NCBI GenBank assembly: GCA_963920705.1
Contig: OY987232.1
Coordinates: 9,947,318 to 10,011,317 of the forward strand
Reading direction: 5' to 3'
Length of the DNA: 64,000 nt
From: Odiellus spinosus
Lineage: Eukaryota; Arthropoda; Arachnida; Opiliones; Phalangiidae
The notes beneath the pieces are model-generated. The model had not been told where the DNA came from. It did no database searches and saw only the letters and a program-made list of their open reading frames with translations. Positions 20,651 through 32,443 of this stretch are shown one piece after another (position 1 is the stretch's first letter; the number at the start of each line of letters is the position of its first letter). The position numbers and the translations under genes are program-made.

Positions 20651-21694
20651 CGTGAAACCTTTGGTGAATTTAGATACGCTTTATGCGTTTTACAACACTT
20701 CAAATCGTTCAAAAATAAATTGTTATAAAACAATGATGGTTATTGACTTATTAGGACCAGGAGAGCTTAAAATAATATTTAAAAAATCTACGACAAGCAT
20801 AAATTTAATAAAACGTATTTGAAATTGTCAAATTTCCATATTAAAATCCAAGAGTTCCATGCCCAACATAACTAATTAGGATCAGGGGCGCTCAGAAAAA
20901 AAACATTAAAAATCTACGACCAGCAGAAATTTAGTATAACTAAATTTGAAATTTTCAAATTTATATATTAAAATCCAAGAGTTCCTAACATAACCTAACC
21001 CAACCTATGGGATTTTAACACGGAGATTTGAAAGTTTCAATTAAGTTTTTCTACCTCTACTGATAGTCATAGATTATTTTAAGTATTTTCTCTGAATTCC
21101 CCAGGTCCTAATTATTGCATAGCCAGTGTTATTTAGGGGGTCGGAATATCGTAATTCCTCCCTAACGGCTATTAATTAGGCGAAATAAAGAAATTTAAAT
21201 TTTATATTGCATTATTTATTTCCCAATGTATGAACCTCGATAAAAAATTGTCGCAGAATGGAATTCAATCCAATGGGATTAGAAAATTATAATTCGATCA
21301 ATTGGGAAAATATATTTTTTAATTCGATCCATTGGGAATTCGACCCAATGGGAATATAGCTAATTTCAAGGAATTCTAACTATAAAGTTACTATATTGTT
21401 TAAAAGTACATACTTTGTCATCTATTTCCTTTGATATTGAATTTGGAGAATTTACGGATTCCACACTTTCCGATTCCGAGTCCTTATTGTTATTTAGCAT
21501 AAACATACTAAAGGATTTAAGAGTTTTATTGGCCATTATTGTTACAGTTTCACGTCTGTACTCTGTCAACTGTCTGTACTCCGGCAACTCCTCACTCTGA
21601 GAGTGACTGACTCTCCAAGAATAACAATCCATATACCATTTCAAAATATCCTGTGCTTCGAAAGTTATGTTTTAGTTTCGGTTTCCAGATGCAT
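20651..21694. other. AT-rich DNA with short repeats, no gene
   Basis: Contains two related segments (about 20745-20870 and 20875-21000) each with ACGACMAGCA-like and AAATCCAAGAGTTCC blocks, i.e. a diverged tandem duplication of about 125 bases, then CAACCTATGGG near 21003 and CCAATGGGA-type repeats at 21240-21356. No coding frame recognised. Confidence 0.5.
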
Positions 21695-21906
21695 TGTAAT
21701 GTGATATTAAATTAGACGCAATTACTAAAAGTATTTATCATCATGGTATCTACATAGAATAAGAACTTAGTCGTCTTTGGTAGTGTGCTTACTATATTCC
21801 GTTGTATACGTGACCTCTGACCCTTCGCTTCTATTTTTTATCATGATAGGATTCATTGCATATCTATACATGTTTTTATCTAGGTATATTGGCCTATTAT
21901 ATATCA
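21695..21906 (-). repeat. 3' LTR of the gypsy element
   Basis: Begins TGTAATG and ends near TATATCA on the plus strand. Matches the right LTR at 27779-27995 along its length. Confidence 0.8.
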
Positions 21907-22099
21907 TCCTCTTTTTTCGCAGTAATTGGTAAGTCTGTTACTTCGCGTTACACATTACAAATAAAATTATACATTCTAATCAAAAAAAATTGTCTCTCGA
22001 GTGTTCTTTTCTGCTGTCAGTTTTTTGCTTCTTTCAGTGTCCGGGTATCGTGCCGGTGGCATGGTGTTTCTTCTCGGTCTGGCCATTCCTTTTGGCTAT

Positions 22100-22870
22100 T
22101 CATTTACTCTTGAGAATGGTGGTCGGCAATGGTTTAACCCTGGCGTAGGGGGAGTGTTGGTACGTAGACCGAGTTGCAGAGGGGGTGTACTTCTTAGTGG
22201 GTCATTCTTTGTTAATGGACCATTTGTTTCTTGTGTCTGCTGGGTTCTTTCATTTGGCATCGTTCTTTCCCAGTGTCGTCTGTTTTATGGCCAGCCATTT
22301 TGTTGTACGTCGCCTCTTCTAATTCTGGCGAGGGGCTGCTTGTCATTCCTGTTGTTCGCTTCGTTGTTTTTCTCAGCCTGGTTCATCTGCGGTTCTTGCC
22401 GATTGGTTTGGAGTGTGAGCTGGACGTAGGTGATGTCAAGTTCGTCGATAAGTTTGATTATTTTCTGTTCTGATTATGTAAGATTGAATTTCCTTAGCTC
22501 TCTCTATTATCGTGGCCTTGCCCCATTTACGAGTGTGGTATACCTTTGTGCCTATTTCCAGATTAAGGTGCTCTGGTGGTCTCATTAATTCGTTGGTTCT
22601 GCATCATTGCTCTTATCTGTCACGGAGAGTTTCTTGGATATACTTCGTGGGGAAGTGTGGACGCAGAGTTTCAGTTGATGTTGTTAAAGGCGTACGAATC
22701 CTTCGACCCATCAACATTTCCGCCGTTGATGATAATTGTCCTATTGGCGTGGCTCGGTATTCCATTCTTATTTGCTGCGTATCTTTCCCTTCCTGCATGC
22801 CCCTGGCTATCATGTTTGTGATCGTCTGGATTTTTCTCTCAACCATACCGTTTGACTGCGGGTGATGAGG
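22100..22870 (-). pseudogene. Gypsy integrase, C-terminal half
   Basis: The minus frame from 22846 holds E-Y-R-A-T-P and A-E-M-L-M-G-R-R-I-R-T, the segment that follows the catalytic Glu in Ty3/gypsy integrases. Beyond 22613 similarity continues past a stop into N-L-E-I-G-T-K-V-Y-H and a HLRP-like end. The catalytic Asp residues are upstream and were separated by the insertion at 22900. Confidence 0.75.
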
Positions 22871-22899
22871 GCTCTATGTAGCATGTTTTATGCCCGATA

Positions 22900-25760
22900 G
22901 CCCAGGGAAATAAGCGATTGACCTAGAACAAATTAGTAACAAGCTTATTCCAACGGCTATGTAATGTACTTATGATGCTTATTAAGGGGAAAAAGTTCCT
23001 TCGCTTCCGGGGGGTGGAAGACCCCCAAAAATGGCCGCCATTTTGAAAATTTGCGTTTTTTACATTTTACGCTTAAACCGTAACCCGCAGAAGTAAACTG
23101 CCAATATAGAAAAGAACGAGGCTTTGACATTCAATCTAACGGTACAACAATCAACTTTCTATGATTTACCGTTCTAAAGTTACAGACATTTGGATGAAGC
23201 ACCATTTTGAATTTTGACTTTTTTCTAGACCCGGAAAAAATCCTGCTAAAACTACTAGTAAAATCGACTACGCTAGAAACATTTCTAGTGTGAACATTTT
23301 TTTCTCAGGTCTAGAAAGGGACAAGTCGAGGTGTTAGAAATTGCGCCTATAATAAATCGGAATACGCAAAATAACATCACGGTTTACGTTGTTTTGTTGC
23401 CTTTTCAAAACGGACTCGTTTCTAATAACGAACGACTTTCCAATTTACGTAAAGGAAAAGGAAGCTGCACAAAATTTTTCAAATATTTAAAGGAATTGAT
23501 GTATTCGTGTAACAGGTTTGTTTTAAGATTCAGTATCCCTTTAAATCACGAACCCTCATCTCTTTACGTACATTAGTGTTACATTTCGTTCGCTGTTCTC
23601 TGCCCCTTTGAACTTGTTTTCGTAGCTTTATAACCTCGTACCCTAATAATTCGCTCGATAAATGGGTGACAGCAATGCCACATTGTTCCGACGTAAGCAA
23701 TGCATTAGAGAATTTTACTGGTGTTGCGGCATTCACAACCGAGTAGCATGTAGACTTAAGAGGTTCCCGTCGTATTAGGGACCAAAATGATCCGGATCTG
23801 TTTCTAATCTGGCTTGAAGACCATTCTCCATTTAGTGAAGAACTTGGACCAAATCTGGTATAGCTTTCGAGTGGACCAGTTGCGGAAACCGATATAAATT
23901 GCGTCAAATCGTATAAGGTTGGCGCTGGATTGATGCAAAATTCGATAGGGAAAAATTAAAGGATGTTAAGTTTCGTAGATAAAAACCATTCACATACCCA
24001 AAAAGAAGTTCTAAAAGATTAACAACGACAAAATATCTATAAACCATGCACAGCTGTTTAACAGGATAATACGCGCATGTAAATCTATAGAATATCTTTG
24101 AACTTGGCATCATATTCGCCATCGCTTTTTGTAAATGGCTTCTTAAGAGAAGGTATAAATTCAATCTTTTTAAAGGAACAGGACAAAATCAAAAAGCCCA
24201 GTGGCATACTTCCGGTGAATGATGAAATCTACAACGTTATAGACGGTGTCCATTTACTGCATAAAGTTGTATGGATAAGGCCCTCAACATACGGTGAAAT
24301 CTACCAGCAATATCTTAACTACGTGACATATCACTACGGCAATAAAAGTAGGGTTGTGTTTGACGGTTACGACGAATATACCCTCGGTACGAAATATCAA
24401 GAACAAACTCGAAGAGTCACTAAACAAGGGCCAGTAATCATTCTTCAAGATGAAATGAATAACTCTCTATTTCAATGAGATTTCCTTGGTAACGTACTTA
24501 ATAAGAAAGCCTAAAATCAGCTAACATTTCGGTAGTTCATGCGAAGTCTGATGCAGACACCGTCAGAGTGTCAACATCACTTAAATGCCAGAAAAAACTC
24601 GATAGTTGTAGTGGCTGATGACACGGATATATTGGTTCTTCTTTTATACCCCACAATAAGAGCACATTTTTATGATGTGAACAGGGAAAACGTTACGCCT
24701 GATAAAGTCACGGATATTCATCAGCTACGTTGCAAGCTTGGCGGACTAGCTGAAATACTACCGTTTATTCACGCATTTTCCGGTTGCGATGCCACTTTGA
24801 GCATCTATAAAAAGGTTAAATTAGCAGCTCTAAACTTCTTCAAAGGTTACGCGAATCTAGTCGAACGATGATCAGCATTCAAAGAAAAGAACGCGATAAA
24901 AGAAACACTGCAAAAAACAGGCGAGGACATCTTTCTGAAATTTTACGGTGCTAGAACTAAAACCAAGAACTTAAATCACCACAGATATTTGTAATACAAC
25001 AAAGTTACTGCCAAACAGATATTGAAAAGTAGTTTCGAATTGGCGTAACTACCACCGAGGACCTCAGTCGTAAGGGTATACTTGCAAACTCAAGAGTGGT
25101 TGGGAAATACTTTGAGCTCCGAAGAATGGGAACTAGATAAATATAATAAACTAGTACCAATTTTTTCCGAGAATGACCCAGCACCTGATGGTATTTTGAA
25201 ACTTTTTTTTTGTGTGGGTGTAAATCATCCAACTGTGGGAAAATTTGTTCATGTCGGAAATATGAAATGTTGCGTAATGTATGGGGAATGCAATGGGATT
25301 TCTTGTACTAATGCTTTCAAAGATGCTCGTGAAGAGGAAAATGATAACATTTTTATATGTAATTAAAATATAATGATCATATTGTTTTTTCACAAATTTA
25401 CATTTTTTTCAAATTTAATAAGCAAAATTTCGCACGAAAGTTCAAAAATTCAAAATGGTCCTTCATCTAAATGGCTATATCTTTAGAACGGTAAGTCATA
25501 GAAAGTTGATATATGTACCGTTAGATTTGATGTTAAAGCATCGTTCTTTTCTACATTGACAGTTTACTTTTACGGGTTACGGTTGAGCGTAAAATGCAAA
25601 AACCGCAAATTTTCAAAATTTGGGGGTCTTCCACCCCCGGAAGTGGAGAAACTTTTTTCCCCCTTAATAAGCATTATAAGTACATTATATATCTGTTGGA
25701 ATTAGCTTGTTACGAATTTGTTCTAGGGTTTAAGCAATTTTTGGCCTAATTTCCCTGAGC
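22900..25760 (+). mobile_element. TA-flanked long-TIR DNA transposon carrying a PIN/FEN-like gene
   Basis: Arms of about 350 bases: 22900-23240 and 25400-25760 are inverse copies, starting GCCCAGGGAAATAAG (right: GCTCAGGGAAATTAG) next to TA on both sides (22898-22899 and 25761-25762). Each arm has CAAATTAGTAACAAGC, GGTGGAAGACCCCCAAA and a segment ending AAATGGYSMTTCATC. The element sits inside the gypsy element between reverse transcriptase and integrase, so it is younger than the gypsy insertion. A third arm, split by Polinton copy 3, is at 51318-51737 plus 63626-63789. Confidence 0.85.
24098..25366 (+). pseudogene. Transposon-borne PIN/FEN-like protein, broken
   Basis: Pieces in order: 24098-24478 (LASYSPSLFVNG, then H-Y-G-N-K-S-R-V-V-F-D-G-Y), 24539-24871 (SIVVVADDTDILVLLLY, later FIHAFSGCDATLSIYKK) and 25082-25366 (W-L-G-N-T, then P-A-P-D-G-I-L-K and a Cys-rich tail). 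D-D-T-D after a hydrophobic strand and the later S-G-C-D resemble the acidic motifs of PIN/FEN nucleases. The same unnamed family is frequent in arthropod and cnidarian mobile DNA. Stops near 24476 and 24869 and frame changes break the gene. Whether it is the transposase of this element or a passenger cannot be told. A relative lies at 39640-47040 on the minus strand. Confidence 0.6.
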
Positions 25761-26254
25761 TACCATTGCTGAAGGAAGTGCTGGAATATGTGCGAGTTGT
25801 ATGGTGGAGCGTTATCGGATACCAATTTTTGTGGGGCTCCGTATCGCGCGAATTGAGTATCGTCACAAGTGTCCGGTTCCGAGTCTTTTTCCCCGTGGCA
25901 ATTAGGAAGTCATCCGTTGATATATGCGTGGTTGGAAACTGAGTCGGGGGATATATGGTGTGCATAACAAGCTGGAAGATTGATGACGACGTACATATAC
26001 CGAGAGCCAAACGGACAAAAAAATCTTCCAAATGATGTGGCAAAGGTGCACAGCAGTAAGCTTTCCTCGTCCAGTTCGACTTGCCAGAAGGCACTCTGCG
26101 CATCCACGACCGTAAAAGTGTCAGCGTCGTGTAAGTTTGCAAATATCTCTTGGGCGGTCGGCGTCGGGTACGGTTCCAGTCTTATTGCTGAATTTAACTT
26201 CCGTGAGTCCAGACATATTCGAAATGGAATTGGTTTATTTTCTTGGCGCACCAC
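25723..26254 (-). pseudogene. Gypsy reverse transcriptase fragment
   Basis: Minus frames contain F-R-I-C-L-D-S-R-K-L-N, EPYPTPTAQEIFANL, T-F-T-V-V-D-A-Q-S-A-F-W-Q-V-E-L-D and, after a frame change near 25980, S-S-I-F-Q-L-V-M-H-T-I and D-D-F-L-I-A (the YxDD box is changed to S-T-D-D). Typical Ty3/gypsy RT; inactive as written. Confidence 0.88.
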
Positions 26255-26737
26255 TACTATCGGGTGGACCCAATCCGTGGGCTCGATTACGGGAACTATG
26301 ATTCCCAGTCCTTGGAGCCTTGAGAGTTCTTTAGCTAGTTGATCTTATAGTGCGAACGGAACTTGACGCGGAGCGCTGATGAAAGGTATTACGTTGGGTT
26401 TAAATAGAATTTTGTATTTCCCTGGGATTTTGCCGATATGATCGAAAACGTCCCTGTATACGTGGTTAATTGCTGTTGGTGTCATTTGGTCGATATCCTA
26501 AAGGGAAAGCATCGGGCCACGAATGTAGTTTTCGCGTGATCTTCTTGTTTGTGATTGAATTGCGCATACTGTCTTCTCTTGTCGCTGTTGATCTGACGTG
26601 GATACGCTTTCTCGTGTTGGTTTCCTGTTGCGGCAAATGAGTCCCAATCCTACCTTGGCTTTAGCGCCGAGGATTAGGATGGTTCTGTGTGGAGTGATGT
26701 AAAAATATTGTTCCGCTACCGCCGCAAAGGATGCGCA

Positions 26738-27740
26738 TTAAATTTGTATTACGCCGATTGTATCCACGAAATGTCCTGAGTATGTGCGAATGGTATATGG
26801 TGGTCTTTGCAGCTTTGGTTTTATCGGAAACTTGTTATAGATCCCTTCGTGGATGATGTTCACTTGCGAGCCGGTATCCAGTTTCATTTCGACTGGAAAA
26901 TTCGCAAAATATTTTGTTTCGAACAATTCTTCGGATTGTGTTAGCAGGGCCGTCATATCGTGGCAGTACAGGGTTAGTTCGTTACAATAATTGGAGAGTG
27001 CTGCAGGGTGATCCATTTGGTAGTAGTGATCCTGATAGTTTTCGACAGGGGAGATGTCTTTCGGCCAATGTTGGTAATAATTCTGTTGAGTTGCAACTTC
27101 GAGAATATTGCGGGAGTGGCAGTGGGATGCCCAATGTCCTTGACGAAAGCATTGGTAGCACTGTGAGTTGCGGGCGGGGCACTGGCCTTGCTTCGGATGT
27201 GAGGTGTCGCTTTCGCTGGTTAAACGGCTGTGACTGGCGCTGCGCTTGCTGGTGTCGCGTATTAGATGTGTTTGATCCCTGTCGTGCTGTGGTGTTTCGC
27301 CTGATTTGAGAATTTTCTTCGTTCCTATTGCCTGAGTAGGTTTGATGTGACGGTCTTTGTTCTTAAATCTGTGATAAATGTGTCGATTGGCTGGGTTTGA
27401 CTCTGTTTGGTGGTGAACAACGTATAGTGGGATGCAATAGGGTTCTTGTACGGCTCGTAGTAGGTAACGAACGCTTCTTAGATACGGTCGAGTGTAAGTA
27501 TCGGTGGAACTTCTATCGTCAATGTCTCGTTTATCTGGCGGCCTGCCAAGCCCAAAATGTGGAGGAATATGGCAATTTGTACGTCGAAGGCTTCAGTCGT
27601 GAGCTTCGCGGTCATTGCCTAAATTTTAAAACTGCTTTTGTATTCGGACCACACGGCGGACGGATTCGGTTATTCCGGACTCTTGAAGGACGTGGACATC
27701 ATGGTGAAGCGAGACGAAGCTGGCTCTGATAGAACGATTG
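26738..27740 (-). pseudogene. Gypsy gag zinc knuckle and aspartic protease
   Basis: A zinc knuckle C-Y-Q-C-F-R-Q-G-H-W-A-S-H-C (about 27165-27124) fits C-x2-C-x4-H-x4-C. Further along the minus strand a retropepsin segment V-E-M-K-L-D-T-G-S-Q-V-N (about 26890) is present. Gag sequence upstream (27740-27200) is recognisable only in pieces (A-F-D-V-Q-I-A-I-F-L-H-I-L-G-L). Frames are broken several times. Confidence 0.75.
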
Positions 27741-27778
27741 AGCTGGCTAACCGGTGGGGTTCTTAAAAACGTCTATCA

Positions 27779-27995
27779 CCATAATGCGATATTAAATTAG
27801 ACAAGTGTTTATAAAGTTTATTAACCTATCGTCATGGTATCTACATGGAATAAGAACTGTGTCGTCTTTGGAGTGTGCTTAATATATGTGATTGTATACG
27901 TAACCTCTGATCTTCGCTTCTATTTTTTATCATGATAGAATTCATTGCTTATCTATACATGTTTTTATCTAGGTCTATTGGCCTATTATATAACA
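27779..27995 (-). repeat. 5' LTR of the gypsy element
   Basis: Ends TATATAACA on the plus strand, i.e. TGTTATATA at the 5' end of the element; pairs with 21695-21906. Confidence 0.8.
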
Positions 27996-28424
27996 CATTG
28001 TCTGAAGCTATGTTTTTTTAGAGAAGGCCCCACTATCCCGAGAATCGGATTCAAAAGCTCGCTTCCAATGCCACCAACTCCATTTCGAAATTATATATGC
28101 CACCGCCAATAAAATTCCAACTAAATCCAGCAATAACCCAATCCCACCCATTTTCAGAATTAAATATAATTAAATTTCCAAACCCTTAACGGACAACTTC
28201 ACTGTCGGTGCAATGATAATAGGTTAAATTGCCATTCAGGCGAAATGTGTAAATTAAACTTCGGTCAGTTAAAATGCGGGTGGAGTATATTCTCAACATA
28301 ACAATATAAATCGGCAATTCGCTTTATAAAGTCAATTTGCGGTAATTTAAAAATAATTGTAAGTTCTAAATTATTAATATTTGAATGATATCCTACAATA
28401 TGTTTGGGTATAGCGTTTGTTTAG
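27996..28424. other. AT-rich DNA, no feature
   Basis: No coding frame or repeat recognised on either strand. Confidence 0.6.
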
Positions 28425-28617
28425 CAACCATTAACATCAAAAATAATGAAAAAAATAATTTTAATTGGGTTTAAAGGGCACTGGTAAAAATGTAGAGATT
28501 TGACTGAATCAAGTGCGGCTGCCGCAGCTATTAACATCAAAAATTATGAAAAAATTAATTTTAATTGGGTTTAAAGGGCACTGGTAAAAATGTAGAGATT
28601 TGACTGAATCACTTTTT
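28425..28617. repeat. Two units of the 100-bp satellite
   Basis: Same unit as the 17.0-19.0 kb array (ATTAACATCAAAAA, GGGTTTAAAGGGCA, GACTGAATCAAGTGCGG). Located directly before the left arm of element copy B, mirroring the arrangement at copy A. Confidence 0.9.
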
Positions 28618-28639
28618 AAAGGACTAGTCTTTTAATATA

Positions 28640-30220
28640 GAAGTCAACATTTTCGTGTTAGACTGAAGTGACAGATATTATATAAAAAATGTCTTTGCGA
28701 ACAAAGACCCAGAAGGACATGTTATGGCCTTGAATGTCTGAAGTGACAGATATTAGATTTTCTTTTAAAACATTAAATTTTAATACAAATTTTCTTTTAA
28801 AACATGAAATTTAAATAAAATTAGATTTTCTTTTAAAACGAAATTTAAATATAATCACAATCTGGCAGGATTTAGAGTTTCAAATTTCAAAACAACTGAT
28901 TTTATTCACTCGGAAATATTTAAGTAAAAACATAACAGACGATTTTCTCCCATTGACGCTTAACATTAAATTTCGCTTAATTATTTTTCAGGGATTACGT
29001 GTCAAACAAAACGAAACTTTTCGTTCGATAGAAAAATTTACTTTTTAGCTTTGGCTTTAGGCATAGAATCAAAGTTCTATGATCTGATCTCATACCTTAA
29101 TTGGATAATATTTTCTATGGATAATGTTTTAATATAACTCCTCGACTTTAGTCGAGGCAATTCGTCCATGTTAGCTTATGAATGCTTATACAAGGAATTT
29201 AAAGGGAAAAAATTCCTCATATTTTAATTTTTAATCTAGGTTGCAAACGAACAAACCTAATCCATGGATAATGTTTTATTACAACTCCTCGACTTTAGTC
29301 GAGGCAATTCGTTCATGTTGTTAGCTTATGAATGCTTATACAAGGAATTTAAAGGGAATAAAAAATCCCCATATTTTAATTTTTAATTTAGTTTGCAAAC
29401 GAACAAACCTAATCTATGGATAATGTTTTATTATAACTCCTCGACTTCAGTCGAGGCACTTCGTTCTTGTTAGCTTATGAATGCTTATACAAGGAATTTA
29501 AAGGGAATACAAAATCCCCATATTTTAATTTTTAATCTAGGTTTCAAACGAACAAACCTAATCCATGGATAATGTTTTATTATAACTCCTAATAACTAAT
29601 TCGTGGTCCCTTATGGAAATCATCATTTAAATTGTACGGTTTTAATGAAAAGAAAAAATAAAGTATTACAATTAATTTAAAAACCTTATCCGCTCTAAAA
29701 TTCGTCGCTTTGAAATTATCTTCCCTTGCGCACACAATATAGCTTTGAAAGTACAAATTGGTATGGTTTGCGTCGTCTGCTAAGTTAGAAAAGAAGGTGA
29801 CTTTAAACGGGCTTTAAAAAACACATTTCCCTTTATCATATACCCATTCCAATAAACCGGCGAATATTTTTAACGATCCGTTCAATTGCGAGTCGTGGAA
29901 ATTTGGGTTAAATTAAGAAAACAAAAAGTGGACTCGCGTTATACTGAAAAATAACAGTTCAATACACGTTTTCCCTGAAAAATAATTAAGCGAAATTTAA
30001 TGTTAAGCGTCAATGGGAGAAAATCGTCTGTTATGTTTTTTCTTAAATATTTCCGAGTGAATAAAATCAGTTGTTTTGAAATTTGAAATTCTAAATCGTG
30101 CCAGATTGTGATTATATTTAAATTTCGTTTTAAAAGAAAATTTAATATCTGTCACTGCAGACATTCAAGGTCATAACATGTCCTTCTGGGTCTTTGTTCG
30201 CAAAGACATTTTTTATATTT
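28640..30220. mobile_element. Long-TIR non-autonomous element, copy B
   Basis: Left arm 28655-29035 is the inverse of about 29955-30220; arms match copy A (19005-20650). The interior has three tandem units of about 147 bases (29120-29590), two with CCTCGACTTTAGTCGAGG and one with CTTCAGTCGAG, against a single unit in copy A. An AAATTTAA-rich short duplication lies in the left arm. No transposase. A gypsy gag fragment begins directly after the right arm. Confidence 0.85.
29120..29590. repeat. Triplicated palindrome unit
   Basis: Units start near 29136, 29283 and 29430; each contains the 18-base palindrome-with-loop CCTCGACTTTAGTCGAGG (third unit CTTCAG variant), then GCTTATGAATGCTTATACAA and AATCCATGGATAATG. 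Confidence 0.85.
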
Positions 30221-32095
30221 ATCAAGCGTTGAATACGAACAATGCTTACAGCTTTAGAGTGGTTAGAGGAACAAGCCCCTTTGAGGATTTTAACGATTTT
30301 TCTGGAGCTCTTAAGGATGAATTCAATGCCTACGTGAATGATGGTGTGTTATTAGAACGCTTGGATTATCGTTTCCAAAAACCAGGAGAAACAGCCACTT
30401 TATGTCGAGGCTATGCAGGCTATCATTAGAAAATTAACGGATCCTCCTCCCGTTTTAGAGCAGATCAGATTAATTCGTAAAAATGTATATGATGAACTTT
30501 GGGTTGGCCAAGCTACCACAAAGTTTAATTCGTGTAGAGCTATGCTTGCCGATGCCATAACTTCCAGTAGAGATAAACAAGCTGCGGAAAATTCCAAATT
30601 AGATTCCGCCTCTGCCTCCAATTACCCTAATAATGACAGACGAAATGGTACCCTAGAATGTTTCAAATGTGGTGGTTCGCATTACCAAGACAAATGCGAT
30701 CGTTAAAACAGAAATGCATAAAATTTTATTAATTGTAATGGTAATAATTTTAGGCCTACGTCAAAATTTCACCCCGCGGCCTTTAGCTCTAGACCAGGTG
30801 TAGTTTGCCACGATATCCTTGAATCCCTAAAATAGCCAAAATTTTTAGCCATACTTGATATGAGAGCCGGCTATTGGCAAGTTCCACTAGACGAAGCTAG
30901 TAAAGACAAGGCTGCTTTTGTAATGCACCGCGGTCTCTTTCGACCGAAAGTACTTATTTCGATCTGACCTCGGAATCCAGTACCTTTCAAAGACTTGTAG
31001 ACAACCTGCCAGCCCCTTTAAGACATCTTGGAGTTTCCGCGTACCTTGATGACATCATCATTATATCTTCGACTTTCGAGGAGCGCATGGAAACCCTAAG
31101 ACAAGTATTTTCCACCCAAGATGAAGCTAATCTTACTATTAAAGCCTCCAAATTAAAATTCTGACAAATAGAAGCAAAAATTTTAGGTGACGTAGTTTCA
31201 GAAGATGGCGTTGAAGTAGATCCATAGAAAACCTCCGCATATAGTAATTTCCCTATTCAAACTACTGTTAAAAAGCTACGTAGTTTTCTCGGCATAGCTA
31301 CTTACTATAGCAGATTTATTGAAAGATTCTCGAAAATTGCCGAACCCCTGAATTACCTCACCCGGAACGAAAAAGCCTGGCAATGGACTCCCGCCCAACT
31401 GGAATCTTTTGACAAACTTAAAGTAGCTCTCATTTCTGCCCCTATTATTGCCATCCCAGGTTATTCAAAACCATTCTTAGTTCATACGGATGCCAGTAAT
31501 AAAGGGATGGGAGCAGTTCTTAGTCAAGTAGTTGATAACAAACCCGTAGTAATTCAATACACAAGTAGTTCCCTAACAGATACAGAACGTAGATATTTCG
31601 TCACGGAATGCGAATGCTTAGCGGTCGTTTGGGCCATTAATAAATTTCACCCTTATATCGAAGGTAGAGGTGTACACGGATTACTCCGCGTTCCAGTGGT
31701 TGCGTACTATAGAGACCCCACTGGAAAGTTAGCCATATGGCGTTTAACTATAGAGCATATTTTCGGTCATACGGCACGAATCCGGTAAGCTGAATGAGGT
31801 AGCCGACGGGCTTTTTCGTACTTTTTCGGATGAAGAGACAGACTCGCTGGTCGAGAATGAATCTAACTCCAAAGAGAAAGCTGCCGTTACGTCAGCCGTG
31901 TGTGATAATGAACTAGCATTGAGTTTGATGAAGACGTCGTCATCAAATCTCAATCGGTCGATTTGAAACTTAAAGCCATCAAAGAGTTTGTAGAAAATAA
32001 AACCGTACCCTTTCACCCCAAGTTAAAAGCATTTGTAGAAGCCAACGCGCCCAAAACTAAAATTATAGACCGCATTCTCTATTGTGACATTTGAA
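30217..32095 (+). pseudogene. Second Ty3/gypsy gag-pol remnant
   Basis: Gag: F-Q-K-P-G-E-T-A-T-L then, in the next frame, E-A-M-Q-A-I-I-R-K-L and a zinc knuckle C-F-K-C-G-G-S-H-Y-Q-D-K-C (about 30660-30698). Pol: LDMRAGYWQVPLDEASKDKA (about 30850), S-A-Y-L-D-D-I-I-I-I-S (about 31040), then FLGIATYYSRF and RNase H with H-T-D-A-S-N-K-G-M-G-A-V-L-S (about 31485). Stops and frameshifts throughout. No LTRs found and no integrase seen; truncated at the 3' side near the MITE at 32230. Confidence 0.88.
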
Positions 32096-32229
32096 AATCT
32101 AAACAGCCTTTTAGTTCGTATAGGTTTGGCTTGACATTAAAAACGAGAGGTCAAGGTTTTGAACAACATTCCACTTTTGAGTTTGAGGTATTTTTCATGC
32201 TTATTCCCAATATTGGACATTTTTTAGCT

Positions 32230-32443
32230 TTATTTCTATATTTCTTGTTTTTTTTTGGGTTTTTTAAATCAAAAAAGCCACTTGTAGTGGAAAAAACCGC
32301 GGCAAAATCAGTTTTTGCCATAGGTTTTAACCTGGTTAAAACTAGGCGGAAAAAACCGCGGCAAAAACTAGTTTTTGCCACCCCGGTTTTAACCTGGAAA
32401 AAACCGCGGTTTTTTCCACCACTGGCAAAACTAGCCAACCCTG
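32230..32443. mobile_element. MITE-like block of self-complementary AACCGCGGTT motifs
   Basis: Ends CTAGCCAACCCTG at 32443, the inverse of CAGGGTTGGCTAG, a hAT-like terminus. Interior has AAAAACCGCGG three times plus CCGCGGTTTTTTCC, CAGTTTTTGCC, AACTAGTTTTTGCC and GGTTTTAACCTGG, many of them palindromic or mutually complementary. A matching left end was not identified, so the element may be truncated. It cuts the PolB fragment of Polinton copy 2. Confidence 0.6.

Larger units (their letters stand above)
21695..27995 (-). mobile_element. Ty3/gypsy LTR retrotransposon, split by another element
   Basis: Direct terminal repeats of about 215 bases: 21695-21906 and about 27779-27995, sharing ATATTAAATTAGAC, TCATGGTATCTACAT, TTCGCTTCTATTTTTTATCATGATAG and CCTATTATAT. 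Read on the minus strand the order is 5' LTR, gag with zinc knuckle, protease, reverse transcriptase, [insertion 22900-25760], integrase, 3' LTR. LTRs differ by several substitutions and indels, so the insertion is not recent. A clear target duplication was not identified. Confidence 0.88.

Noticed and set aside
21400-22870. Plus-strand frames with hydrophobic residues (22001-22865)
   Set aside because: They are shadows of the minus-strand gypsy integrase and tail.
26914-27729. Plus-strand frames of 110-131 codons
   Set aside because: Opposite-strand shadows of gypsy gag and protease, which show a zinc knuckle and a D-T-G-S site.
21691-28000. Target-site duplication of the gypsy element
   Set aside because: GCAT before and CATT after are too short and offset to be convincing.
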